Source: Undaria pinnatifida (taxonomy: Eukaryota > Sar > Phaeophyceae > Laminariales > Alariaceae). From it: a stretch of DNA of 64,000 nucleotides. The DNA lies in NCBI GenBank assembly GCA_012845835.1, contig JABAKD010000009.1, positions 10,841,785 through 10,905,784 on the forward strand, written 5' to 3'. Both the position numbers and the translations under genes were made by a program. Of the stretch, positions 1 to 10,659 are shown piece after piece. Every line of letters starts with the position of its first letter. Within the stretch, counting starts at the first letter, position 1. The notes under the pieces are model-generated. The model had not been told where the DNA came from. It was given only the letters and a program-made list of their open reading frames with translations, and ran no database searches.

Positions 1-730
1 TGAGTAAAGAGAGGGTGGAGTGTTCGAGGGGGTGGGTTGGGATGAGGTGGGGGGTGGGGGCGGGGGGGGGGCGGGGGGGGGAGGAAGGGCTTTAGGTGAG
101 GGGTTTGTTATACGTGTGGTGCTAGGTCTAGGCGATGGTGCGGGTGATGGGGAAGAAGGGGGCGTTCGAGGCGGGGGGGGGGGGGGGGGACACAGCGGCA
201 TGGATGGCTCTCGAAAGATAATGAGGTGATATCCTGTGCGTGAAGTGTTTATTAATGTGGCAGATTTCGATATTTGGTGGGGCGTTTGAGTAAGGGAGAG
301 CAAGAGGGGGGGGGGGGGATTTTTTAGGAGGTTTAGGTCACAAATAATATTCAAATACACTTCGGCTGTGAGATCAAAGATATGTAGCAGCTTGTTATAC
401 GCGTGGTGCTAGGTCTAGGCGATCGTGCAGGTGGTCGGAAAAGAGGCGGCGTTGGAGGGGGTGGGGATTGGGGGGAAAATAATTGAAAACTACGTCATGG
501 ATGGTCAGAAAGATAATGACGTGATATCAACTGCGTATAGGTGTTTATTACTCGGGCCGATTTTGATTGTGAGTGGGGCGTTTGGACAAACTAGGCGGAA
601 GGGGGGGGGAATCGGGGGACGGAGGGGCGGGGGGGGGAGGGTTGGGGTTTTTTATTAACAAGAGGGGTCAGTGGAGGGGGAGGGGAGGGGGGGGGGGGGG
701 GGGGGGGGGGCGGGGGGCGGGACATTTCAA
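1..730. repeat. G-tract-rich tandem repeat block, copy 1
   Basis: Two diverged units about 285 bp apart share the phrase GTGGTGCTAGGTCTAGGCGA (near 118 and 402). Each unit carries several uninterrupted G runs of 8 to more than 20 bases. Short ORFs here are Gly-rich translations of the G runs and are not credible genes. A motif GCGGAAACTATA followed by a GGGGACAAA-like motif sits at the end (about 738-770) and recurs in the longer copy at 44,066-45,300. The G runs could form quadruplexes on the + strand; that is inference. Confidence 0.75.
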
Positions 731-3123
731 TATGTGCGCGGAAACTATATATATATCCTCAAAGGGGACAAACCTGACGATTGAAGCAAAAAGACATCCC
801 CTTATATCATCTGGCTTGTAATGTTTACTATTCCAGAAGGTTTGATGTTAGATGCAGCATGCAACCCAGTGTTTAAGTGTAGTAAATAACGTGTTAAATC
901 TTCATAATTTGTTGTTGTATGATACATCGATCGAAAGCTAGAATATTTTATAGAATATTTGTAGGTACCATTGCTTTCTGACATGGCTAATTATAAGAAA
1001 GAGATACGTATTGTCAAATACAACAGGCGAGGTGATGTGGTCATGCACTGTTTGTCACCATCATCATACGGTTACCATTATTTTCTGACATCGCTAATTA
1101 TACGAAAGAGATACGTATTGCCAAATACAGCATGCGAGGTGATGTATGTGGCCCTGTACTGTCTCCGCCATTGAGCGTTAGAGGGAGGGATGCGAATCGT
1201 CAGTTTTAAAGGAACGCTTGGTATACATGTGCTCAATTACGTTACCTCGTTAGTCATACTTGGTATACACGCGCTCAATTACGTGCCAGGTATTCAGTAC
1301 GAATCATCATACGTATGTACCTGGTACCAACTACTGCTGTGAATAATTATGAGCTTTAGTTGATCATCATTAATAGATGTACATCATTATTAGTTGATTA
1401 TTTTGTGACAGACCAAACGCGTTTTTCGTTGGAGCTGGCGAAACAACTGCCTGCGGCGCGACCTAAAGGATGCTTCGAAAGATATAACCGGTAAAAGCCA
1501 CTGTTCATATTAATAATTAAGCCAAATATTGGATTTCCGCGAACCATGATATTGACAAGTTTTGGAAAAATCCATAAAAAACGATGTCACGATTCGCGAC
1601 AAAAAAGAGTTGATTGTTTTTTGACAACGCGACATACTGTCTGTAACACCAATTTGCACAGTCATGAAGTGTGATTTTTTTAGAGGAGGCTCCATTCGGC
1701 CAGCTGGAGCCGGAATAAATGCAGCTTGCAAAGATGAGTACGTATTGACCTGAAATTAGTCGAACTCACGGCTGACGTCCTTGATTTTTTTGTATAAAAT
1801 GAAAAAACACGATTGCAAGCTCTGAAACTTGTGATTATTCTCGCGTCGTCGCCATTATAGTTGACTGTGTTTGTTTCCATTAACTACTAATTACTTCGAA
1901 GTAATTATTAAATGAACCCGACTTTGAACAATTTATTCGTGAATCTAATTAACTTGAAAACGGGTTGATGTACATGGGTCTACACCCCTAACAAGACTAG
2001 TCTTATATGTTATCTTTGCCCGCTCATTCCATGAGGGAGCCGATAGGCACCACCAACAAGCAGGAGGGAGGTCCTGCGCTGTGCGCCCCCACAGCTTCGC
2101 GCCTACGCTGCTGTGAACTCTGTGTGTGCTCTTCCTGGCCATCGACAGCCAGCACACACTTGCGTCCAGTGTCCGTGCCGATTTTTTATCGTATATTATG
2201 AAATTAACTGAGAGTGTAGGGAGAAGAAGAAGGCACAATCATACTAAAGTATGTCTGGTATTTCCTTGTGTCGCATGTCTTTGGCTGCCAACAGGCACAT
2301 GAGCAGTGGGGGCTCCGTTTGGACTCAACGCTCTGCGTCCATCCGTCTCTTCCTTCTCCGCCCATACGCTTACCACAGTATGTATCCTCCACCCATCCCC
2401 GTCTCGTCTGTATCTGCACGCCGCGCATAATTAGGTCGTCCACGTCATGGCCGGGAAGGGCTTGACTCTGTGGTCGCACGGTGTGTTGAGTACGTCGAAC
2501 GTGCACTTCGTCGTTCACAAGGACGCGACGCTGATCCTTCAATCGAAGGAGGGTATCGACCTTCGCCGCCACGAGGTACGTACATAACAAGTTCCAGTGT
2601 TTCGTATGTATGTACCAGGTAGTCTAGTCTACAGCAGTAGCATGTATTCGTTATGTGTGCGTCGTACGTATTTCGCGCATGTATGTTTGTATGTTGTGCG
2701 TGCTAGGGTGCCTCTTTCTGGAGCAGCTATCGGTGGGGAAATTTGGTGCTACTGCATCGTAGCATTTCGATGTATGGCATTTATTTGCGTGTCATGTGTA
2801 TGTGTTGTATGCTGTGCTGTATGTGTGTACCTGTTTAGGAGGACCTACAGCCGAAAGCCTCTCGGATGTCGCCGTACTATCTTTGCCACACGACAACGTG
2901 CATCAAAGTATAACCCTCAACCACGATCACTCACAGCACACCTCGGTGTAAAGAACAGCACCAAGAGGAAACAAAATAAAATGACAAATAAAAATGCATA
3001 AGGTATACGGAAACTGGTGCACGTTGCCTTCCTCCATTCTGCACCTACTGCCGACTTAGCACCGATCTCTACTGCAGTATTTGCAACAGCGCACTCTCGG
3101 TGTACCCGCGCGTACATAAAAGC

Positions 3124-3437
3124 CGGTCGCCCCGGTGGCGTATCAGGTTATCCTCGAGCCTGGTATAGGTCAGTTTCGTGAGTTCGAGCCCCGCCGAGTG
3201 CATACTCGTGTAGATTCGTTGGAACTTTTTCTTGTGGACAAATTGACTTGCGGAAAGCGCGAGAGCGTGAGTTAGCAACACTCGATGAAAAATCGACGAG
3301 CAGTGGCATTGCTGAACCCTATGCGCGATGAAAATTGAACGCAAGAACCGGGGGGGAGAAGGGACGACACCTGTGACCACGGCTTGTCCAGAAGCTGGAG
3401 AGTAAAAAGGGTAAGAAAAAAAGAAGAAAAAAAAAAA
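3124..3437 (+). mobile_element. tRNA-headed SINE, family A, copy 1
   Basis: The first 75 bp look like a tRNA gene. An A-box-like TGGCGTATCAGG and a B-box-like GAGTTCGAGCC are correctly spaced for RNA polymerase III. A tRNA-unrelated body of about 200 bp follows, then the 3' signature CCACGGCTTGTCCAGAAGCT and an A-rich tail (about 3,404-3,437). The same sequence recurs at 58,006-58,322. It lies in the intron between exons A and B of the acidic-protein gene. I see no clean target duplication, so this insertion is probably old. Which tRNA it came from cannot be named with confidence. Confidence 0.75.
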
Positions 3438-3692
3438 CATCTACCCAAGTGTGACAGCGGTATGATGGCCTAAGCAACGAGGATTGGAATACCGTCACTC
3501 ACAACTCGTGAACAGCTATTTTAAGGAGATAAAGTAAAGAAAGAACCCGCGGATTTAAGATCTGCCTGACGGGCAAACAACAAGAGCCCTTGACGCGACC
3601 TTGTATTTCTCTTTGATGTACCCCACTGGCAGTGCAATTGCGGTGTTATTTGTTGTTGTATTACTTGTTTTTTTTGTGGGGGTCTTGCTCGT

Positions 3693-4030
3693 ACACTCAT
3701 TCCATGTTATTTCATGGAGGTAGATGGGAGCGCCCACGGCAGCACGTGGAAGCTACCATGGAAGGTATTTCCGTGGACGTAGTGTAATCTTCCATGGAAG
3801 TAATGGAAGCTTCAATGGAAGCAGTTTTCATGGACGTAGGGGAAGCAGCTTTTTTTCCACTCATTCCATGTTATTTCATGGGACCTGAACCTTCCGTGAC
3901 AGCAGTAGTAGTGAAAGCTTCCACGTGAATAAGGACGCTTCCATAGATAGTTGGAGTGGAATCTTCCATGGAATCGTAGAATCTTCCATAGTGGAAACTT
4001 CCATGGGATCTTCCATCTACTTCCACGATG
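3693..4030. repeat. Cluster of TTCCATGGAA-type palindromes
   Basis: About 340 bp are packed with short palindromic words such as TTCCATGGAA, GGAAGCTTCC and variants on both strands. A direct repeat CATTCCATGTTATTTCATGG occurs at each side of the first half (near 3,697 and 3,862). No credible gene lies here; ORFs read as Trp/Lys/Phe-rich repeats on the minus strand. The near-identical copy is at 47,752-48,075. It sits in the intron upstream of exon B. A role as a structured or protein-binding element is possible but unproven. Confidence 0.65.
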
Positions 4031-4330
4031 AACAAAAAATGTAAAAGACCGTTGTTTTGCACCAACAACCTCGCCCAGCAACCATGTAAGCCCTCCCGCG
4101 ATCCCGGCGTACGTACATGCGTATTATTTCCAACATTCTTCCGCTGCACTTCAGTCTTCTTCGCGAGCTCTGATCATGGCCGCAGGCACGGTGGTCATCA
4201 ACTGGCCGACGCGGTTGGTCAGCTTGTTCGACAAGGCCGCAATCAACGTAAGTTATCGGCCTCGTAAGTATGAGGCTATAGTACTTGCCAACAGCAGATT
4301 ATTTTCGCTTGTATTGAGGATTTACTGCTC

Positions 4331-4645
4331 TGCTTGCTGTGGTCTAGCGGTAGAGTATCTATCATTTCTGCTTCGCGGTTGCGCGGGGGTTCTACTCTCG
4401 ACTGGTGTAGTTGTGTATTATATCCTTGCGCCCATTTTTTCTGAATGTTCTTCCGTCGCCAAAAGGAGTGCGAAAACCCGAATTGGCAAAAAGAAGTACC
4501 AGTAGGATGTAAATCGGCGAGCATGAGGGAATGCTGAAAATCCGTATGCGTATGCATGCGTGATAGAAACGACGGCAAGTATCGGGGGCGGGAGGGGTGA
4601 GAGAAGACACCTGCGTGTAACCACGGCTTGTCTAGAAAGCCGTTG
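4331..4645 (+). mobile_element. tRNA-headed SINE, family B, copy 1
   Basis: The head carries an excellent A-box TGGTCTAGCGGT and a weaker B-box GGTTCTACTCTC, resembling tRNA-Glu/Asp-type genes. The body differs from family A, but the 3' end (about 4,585-4,640) shares the order GGGAGG..GAAGACACCTG..GTAACCACGGCTTGTC..AGAA with it. Shared 3' ends among SINEs with different tRNA heads usually mean one LINE machinery mobilises both. It lies just inside the intron after exon B. Copy 2 is at 48,510-48,832. Confidence 0.65.
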
Positions 4646-6384
4646 AGGGCAAAACCTCCCGCTATTAATAGTTGTAGTATGAGAGTATGAAATTGATGAG
4701 TAACAAGTGATGGCAGATCGATGTTCGTTCTGTATGAGCGAACTTTTCACGCAATGAAGTACCAGTTCTATATACCAGGTATGTCGTAGGTCGACGTCAA
4801 TCCTGTAGGCCTGCACCACCGATTAATGACTAGGTTACGTGGGATTAGACTTAAGTAAGGTTCAGTCGCACGTGGGCGACGAAAGGAGCTACAGTATGGT
4901 GCCAATAGACTTGTACAGTAGGCCTCGTTGCTTGAACTCCCTGCGATATGGTTTCTTCTTCTGTTTGTTGCTGTGTACGATGGGTGATAGGCGGTTTTTA
5001 AGTTCATGCTGCACATGGTGCTATTAGTACCAAACATGGCTAATTCATGCCCCGAGTGGGCCAAACACTCATGCCCCGAGTTGGCCAAGCACCGCTCCGC
5101 TGCTCGCTGGCTGCAGTGCGTACCTCCATGTACCTAGACGTGCAACTTTCGGGCCGGGTCGCATTTTTTTACCAGGTACAGCTCGTTCGTGACACGTACT
5201 ATTCATACAATGGTAGAGGATTATCGCCTATTTGTGCAGCTCGTCCGTGACCCGTACTACTATCGTAGAGGGTTATCGCCTATTTTTCCTGAGGAACCCG
5301 TTTCCAACTCCTAGAACTATCCTAGTCAAACTCCAAGTGTTTTGTCCCGATGCGAGAAGTGCGGTGCTAAACGGGTGAAGAACCTCTATGTACTACATAC
5401 CCCCCACCCCAACCGCTGACTTTTGCACAGTTGTAAGCTACCGGTAAGCCCGATACACCAATAATCGCATGAGCTACTAATAGTTCTCTTCTCACTACTA
5501 AAAATGGTATGATTTGACGCTTGTTACGATCGGGGTATACCGGGTATAGTACAGTAGTATAATAGTATAATACTATACTACTTGTACATAGCACTTCTTG
5601 GCTAAAACGTTTTCTGAATGACGGGACTCCTCGTATAGACTATAGACTAGAATAGACGAAACAAATACCCGCGGTCCTCGTTGGACTCCTACTATACCGT
5701 ATGCCAGTCGTTGTGTATCTATTAGTAGGCCATGAAACTTGTTTCGTCGAGTTGCTCTTCCGGAATTTTGGTCAGAGTCTAGTTTCTGGGTTACTGTGTA
5801 TGGATACTAGAGCTCCTGAGGTGAGAAGCCCGGGGAAATGTTGGGGCGCTCCTACCGTACTACAAGGTTCCCCTCCCTTCGGGAAGTGCCTAGGGGAGTG
5901 GCGCAAGGACACATGATTATTTTCTACCGGACGCAATGACCATTTGTTATTATTGTACATACATACAAAAAAGACTTGCCCGGGAAAATAACGAATTCGC
6001 ATTTTACCCGCAGTACTTCTTGGGTGTACTCAATAGCAGTACTTTTAGCACTTTTTGGGTACTCGATATAGACGTGCCCACGACCGATCTATTGTTGAGA
6101 AAATACACACAACACCACTTGACAACACACAAAACCTTTACACCCGTACGAGTATGAAATGTATGATGTGTATGATTTCGAGAAGAGCGTCACACTTCGA
6201 ACTCCAGCTTAAAGACCGCTAGGAAGCGAGAAGGGGCACGTGTGGTGTGCGATGCGGCTTACTGTAGGATATTGTGTAAAGAGCACGTACCAGGTATTAT
6301 TGAGAACGAGGGAGCAAGAGGACAATACGTGACAGGCTATGACAAAAGCAACTCGACGCCGTAAAGAGGATATATTTTTTTCCG

Positions 6385-6468
6385 TGGGGTATTCCTCCAC
6401 TCCAGAGTGACTGGAGCCTGTCCTGTGACTATGGACTTGATTATGCGAGGTAATGTGAGAACAACAAC
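6385..6468. repeat. Dispersed 83-bp repeat with hairpin, copy 1
   Basis: The segment begins GGGGTATTCCTC and contains the stem CTCCAG-agtga-CTGGAG. It ends near ATTATGCGAGGTAATGTGAG. It recurs in the X2 block (50,558-50,640) and, independently of that block, at 38,266-38,347 with about 90 percent identity by eye. The function is unknown. It may be the conserved end of a longer mobile element. Confidence 0.6.
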
Positions 6469-7068
6469 GACGGCACGCGCACATGGTCTTACCTATAGCG
6501 TTTTGCTCTCCGCATATTTTCTGCTTTCTGTCATTTGCGATCTTGGCAAAAAAAAAACAGAAAAAATACTCTTTAAAGAACTGCCTCTGTGGACGAAATT
6601 GTATAGACTAAGGATGGGTTGGTATGTAAATTATTACTTGTACAAATATCCCCATGTTCCCGCATCGTTGGACACGCGCACCCCGAGCGGCAGCACAGCA
6701 GAAACGTGTGGTATGGTGGGGTGACAAATTATGACAGGCTCCGACACAAGCAACTCGCCGCAGCATGGCGAGGACACGCCGCGCGCACACAAATTATGTT
6801 GCCTACCGCTGCTGCTGTGTGGCAGGGTTGTAGCGTTGTGCTCTCCGCATGTTGTCTGCTGTCTCCATCTGCGATCTTGCATACACGGTGTTGCCTACCG
6901 CTGCTGCTGCTCTGCGGCAGAATTGTAGCGGTGTGCTCTCTTGGCATGGTACGACATCATATACGAAGGACACGAACATGAACATGAATCTTAGGACCGT
7001 TTGAGTGCTAATATGATATTCAAACGATCTTTACTCCTTATGCCGGCATGCCACTGGACACTTGACAG

Positions 7069-7106
7069 AAGCAGCAGTAGCAGCAGCAGCAACAGCAGCA
7101 GCAGCG
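7069..7106. repeat. Imperfect (CAG)n microsatellite
   Basis: The CAG/GCA triplet run is interrupted by TAG and AAC. It is inside the large intron between exons B and C. The X2 counterpart at 51,241-51,277 has a similar length. Confidence 0.7.
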
Positions 7107-7959
7107 AGAGGTAGTGGCGTATAGGCGGGTAGAGCATCGCAGGCTCCGATCAAAGCAATCACCTACTACAACAGCAGCCACACGCGCATAGAGTTGCCGG
7201 CTGCTGCTGGGTGGCAGGATCGTAGCGTGGTGCCCTGTGCAAAAATAGGGAAATGTACGTGTACCCTTCTTCGAGCAGAAAACCCGGTTTGCATCCAAAT
7301 CTTGCGTGTGTACACGAGGATTGGGGATGCAGAAACCCAATCCCCGGGGATGTTGCGGAAACCCGGGGATTTACCTCAAGTGTGCCAAAGACCAAATAAG
7401 TTAAAAAGGCTTGCCACGCGCGACTCACTGCACGGATCGCGCCCAAACCTCGGGCAACGAGACCCCAACGGTCGAATTGTGCCCACCCCATCCGACGTTT
7501 CGGACAAAGGTGCGAGCACGAAGAGATGTGCCCAAAGAAAAAAAAGAAATGGCAATTAGACGTATACATATTTAGCAGCATGCGTGATTGTTGTAAGTAC
7601 AAGGGCTCCGCTCCAGGGGCGGTTGGCGCCGCCCGCTACGCTCGCGCAAGGAAGAAATACAACTAAATGTAAACGGGGCAAAAAGAAAAGGCCCATGATT
7701 TGGGGCATTTAGCGATTTGATAGTGCCAAGAGCTGTTTTATACGCAGAGCTGATTGCCCCGGCCTGTGTTGTGTGTGCTTGTTGGCGATGTCACGTTCTA
7801 ATCGCCAGTATGGGTGTAATTTTCGGGGGGGGGGGATGGAGGACCGAGAGAGGACAATCAAATGAAGAAAGCGAAACGAAGACGAGTACACACGTACATA
7901 CATTCCGGTCGGTACCGGGTATCGCATGATACCCGGTACTGCTTTATGTCCGAAAGAAA

Positions 7960-8465
7960 GCACCGCAGGGCAGGGCAAGGCACGGCACCGTACGGCACCG
8001 CACGGCGCTGCGTTGCTGAGCTATAGCTGGGTTGAGCCGAGCTGTGAGCGCATTTTTTTTTTCATTCAACATACAGTACCTGGTACGTACAGCAGTAGTA
8101 CCGGTGGTATGACACTTGGAATGATACTTGGCATGTATGTAAGAAAAGTACAGGAAAAAGCACGCAGCACCGCACAGCATCGCAGAGCACCGCACAGCAG
8201 TAGTACCGCACCGCACGGAACTGCGCGGCGCTGCGCTGCTGAGCTAGCGCTGCGGTGCGCTCTGCTGAGCGGAGCCGAGTTGATGATGAGCCAAGCTACA
8301 ACAAGATGGGACTTCTGGTATGGCATGAACTCACCACGGCACAGCACTATACAGCACCGCACCACACCACACAGCATCGCACAGCAGTACCGCACCGCAC
8401 GGCAGGGCACGCCAGGGAACGGCACTGCATGCTGTGTGCCACTGGGCGGAGCCGAGCTGATGGTG
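7960..8465. repeat. Degenerate GC-rich CACCG/CACAG minisatellite
   Basis: Three related stretches of about 100-140 bp (7,960-8,045, 8,155-8,285 and 8,335-8,462) are made of five-base words such as CACCG, CACAG and CACGG. Each ends near GCCGAG. The 180-residue ORF across it has biased, repetitive composition and is not considered a gene. The X2 copy is at 52,123-52,628. Confidence 0.55.
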
Positions 8466-8485
8466 TGATGAGCCAACCTGAGATC

Positions 8486-8710
8486 AATAGGATGAGACCT
8501 CTTCTGGTACATGATGGACGCTATGTGCAACTACAAAGAAACGCGAAGAAATCGAAGAAAAGCTGGACCGTTCCGCAAGTAACGAGAGGAGGCGGTGTCT
8601 AGGAAATAGGTGGTATTCCCAAAAAACAGGACTTTTAAACTTATGGGAAGCAAAACATTCAACTTCCCAAAAGAAAATACTGTTGAACTTGAATTTTGGA
8701 AAATAAAAAA
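8486..8710 (+). other. Possible extra exon, uncertain
   Basis: In the X2 copy (52,650-52,870) an open frame encodes a charged helical segment (QLQKKREEIEEKLDRS) that could be coiled coil. In X1 one A is missing in the AAAAG run, so the frame breaks. The stretch lies in the intron between exons B and C. I see no convincing pair of splice sites that keep phase 0, so it is left out of the gene model. Confidence 0.2.
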
Positions 8711-9040
8711 TGAAAGCGCTGACAAGCGCTGTTTCGGGCATCCGAGCCCGCTCAGCCGTCCGGAGAGGAGAATGTCTTAAAGTTAGTGTGGAAAGCGAAA
8801 AACAATGGAGGCCTCTCAGGGCCTCTCAGGATATGGATATTTGTAAGTAGTTGTATGTACGTATGTTTATGTTGGATACAAAGCTATTGGGTGTCCTAGC
8901 TCCTCATACGAGGACCTCCGTCAATGACTAAAGCTTTGGGCCCACAATATCACGCTCTACTTTTACCGTTGCGCGGCTCTCGTGTCGCCAGCATAAAACG
9001 GACAACATCTGACACTTGATAAACTCGCACGCAATTGTCT

Positions 9041-9067
9041 CCTGCTGCTGTTTTTGCTGCTGCTGCG
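9041..9067 (+). repeat. Short (CTG)n tract beside a splice acceptor
   Basis: Short CTG runs broken by a T stretch lie about 55 bp before the acceptor of exon C (GCACGGCAG, ending 9,119). In X2 the same place (53,205-53,287) is about 57 bp longer, with three CTG blocks separated by TTTTTG. This is one of the clearest length differences between the blocks. Confidence 0.75.
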
Positions 9068-10659
9068 GTTGTTGTGGTTATATTTGCTCTTGTGGCGTGC
9101 TGCTGACATTGCACGGCAGAAGGACACGTTTCGCATCGTCCGCTTGGTGGACAATGGCAAGATATGGTCTCAGCTTCAGCTCAGGCACTCTCCAACCTCG
9201 ATCGTGTCCGAAAACACGATCACTGACTCGCCAAAGGTATGTCCATGTACATATCATATCAGGTATCATCTATAGCATGTTGTGTGTATGTATGCGAAGT
9301 ACAAGGTTCCCCTACGGGATGTGGTTTCCTTGAAATCCGGGGGGTGTCGCAAGTTGAAGAGGGGGAACACAGGCGTTCCTACGTATGAGCTGTAAATAAC
9401 AGGTACCAGGTACCAGGTATAGCATGAAATCAACTTTGAAAGCTGTAGAAAAATCGATTACGAAGCCACCGTGCTGGTAACCAGGCAGGTAGCACCAACC
9501 AGCGTAAACGTGTTCATAGTTTAGTCTATATAGATGTATATGTGTGTTCGTAGCAACGATATTACGCGTCACAGGTATCTACAATCGGAATATCGACTGC
9601 CACCGTCGCTCCACTATAATAACAGCAATGTGAAATGATAATGCTTCAATTCGGTACCAGGCACGTATGTTTTTCTTTTGCCAGTTTCGTGTCAAAGACT
9701 TGATCACCTTACTAATATATAGGGCCGGCTGACGGGCGTATCGGTGCCTGAGGCTTTTGTAGGTTTGGTATGGCCATTCTGGCACATTTAAATGTGTTTT
9801 AGCTCGGCTTAGTTCTCGATCTCACAGCTGGAGTGCAATTTTATATCAGGTATGTAGTAAACACTCGGTTGGCGGTATTCATTCTCTCGTGCTCGTGACG
9901 CTCCCCGTCTTGCGGTACATATATACAGGCCTCTTGAAGCGGCCAGTGTTTGTCGGAACTCTGCCATCAGTTGCCCTCTTGCGCACGATATGCAATCATG
10001 TTACAGTTTGGTACATGAGGCTTGAACACGGCTTTGTCATACCTGGTAAATATGTACAGGCCAGAAACTCTGGTTCCACCCTGCTTTTCTTGCCCTGTTT
10101 TCTGTTTCTCCCCGCTTTTTTCACAACCGCCCTCATTTTGGCAGTACGCGTACGTGTGGAAAATGACCCGCCTCCCACTGCAAGACGTGGACGTTCACGA
10201 ACCGATTCGTTCTTCCTCCATGCCCACCTCCACCACCTCCACCACCTCCACCCCGACGACTGGGACGACGATGAGGAGGACGTATTTGGCGAGGACGGTG
10301 AATCGGCCGTAGTGGATGAGGCGACATGCTCCCCCGCCGCCACGACCCCGACCACCAATCGAGACGACACGGCCGTGCCCTTCCCCCCCCGCAACGAAGT
10401 CCTCGAGGGTCACGAGACCGAGCAATTGGTGTGCGATGACTTGAAGGGGGAGAACGGGGGCGAGGAGGAGAACGGAGTGGAGAAGGAGAACGGGGGAGAG
10501 GAAGAGGAGAAGAACGAGAAGGACGAAAAGGAGGACGAGGAGAGCCAGGAGGAGCAAGACGGGGGACGTCCGCCGCTGCGAAGAACATGTGGTGTCACCC
10601 CTGTTCGTGTACGATGTGCTTCTTCGCGGCGAGGTCACATCAGCAAGCGGAAGCTCCGA

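Noticed and set aside
1-730. Gly-rich proteins encoded by G runs
   Set aside because: These are translations of homopolymer runs whose frame depends on uncertain run lengths.
2836-2946. Alternative second exon after exon A in X1
   Set aside because: An open stretch follows a TTTAG acceptor, but it lies partly in the segment deleted from X2 and would end the protein early. Exon B has a better acceptor and keeps phase 0 with exon C.
7926-8468. 180-codon ORF (and its X2 copy) as a gene
   Set aside because: It spans a degenerate five-base minisatellite, and similar open frames exist on both strands.
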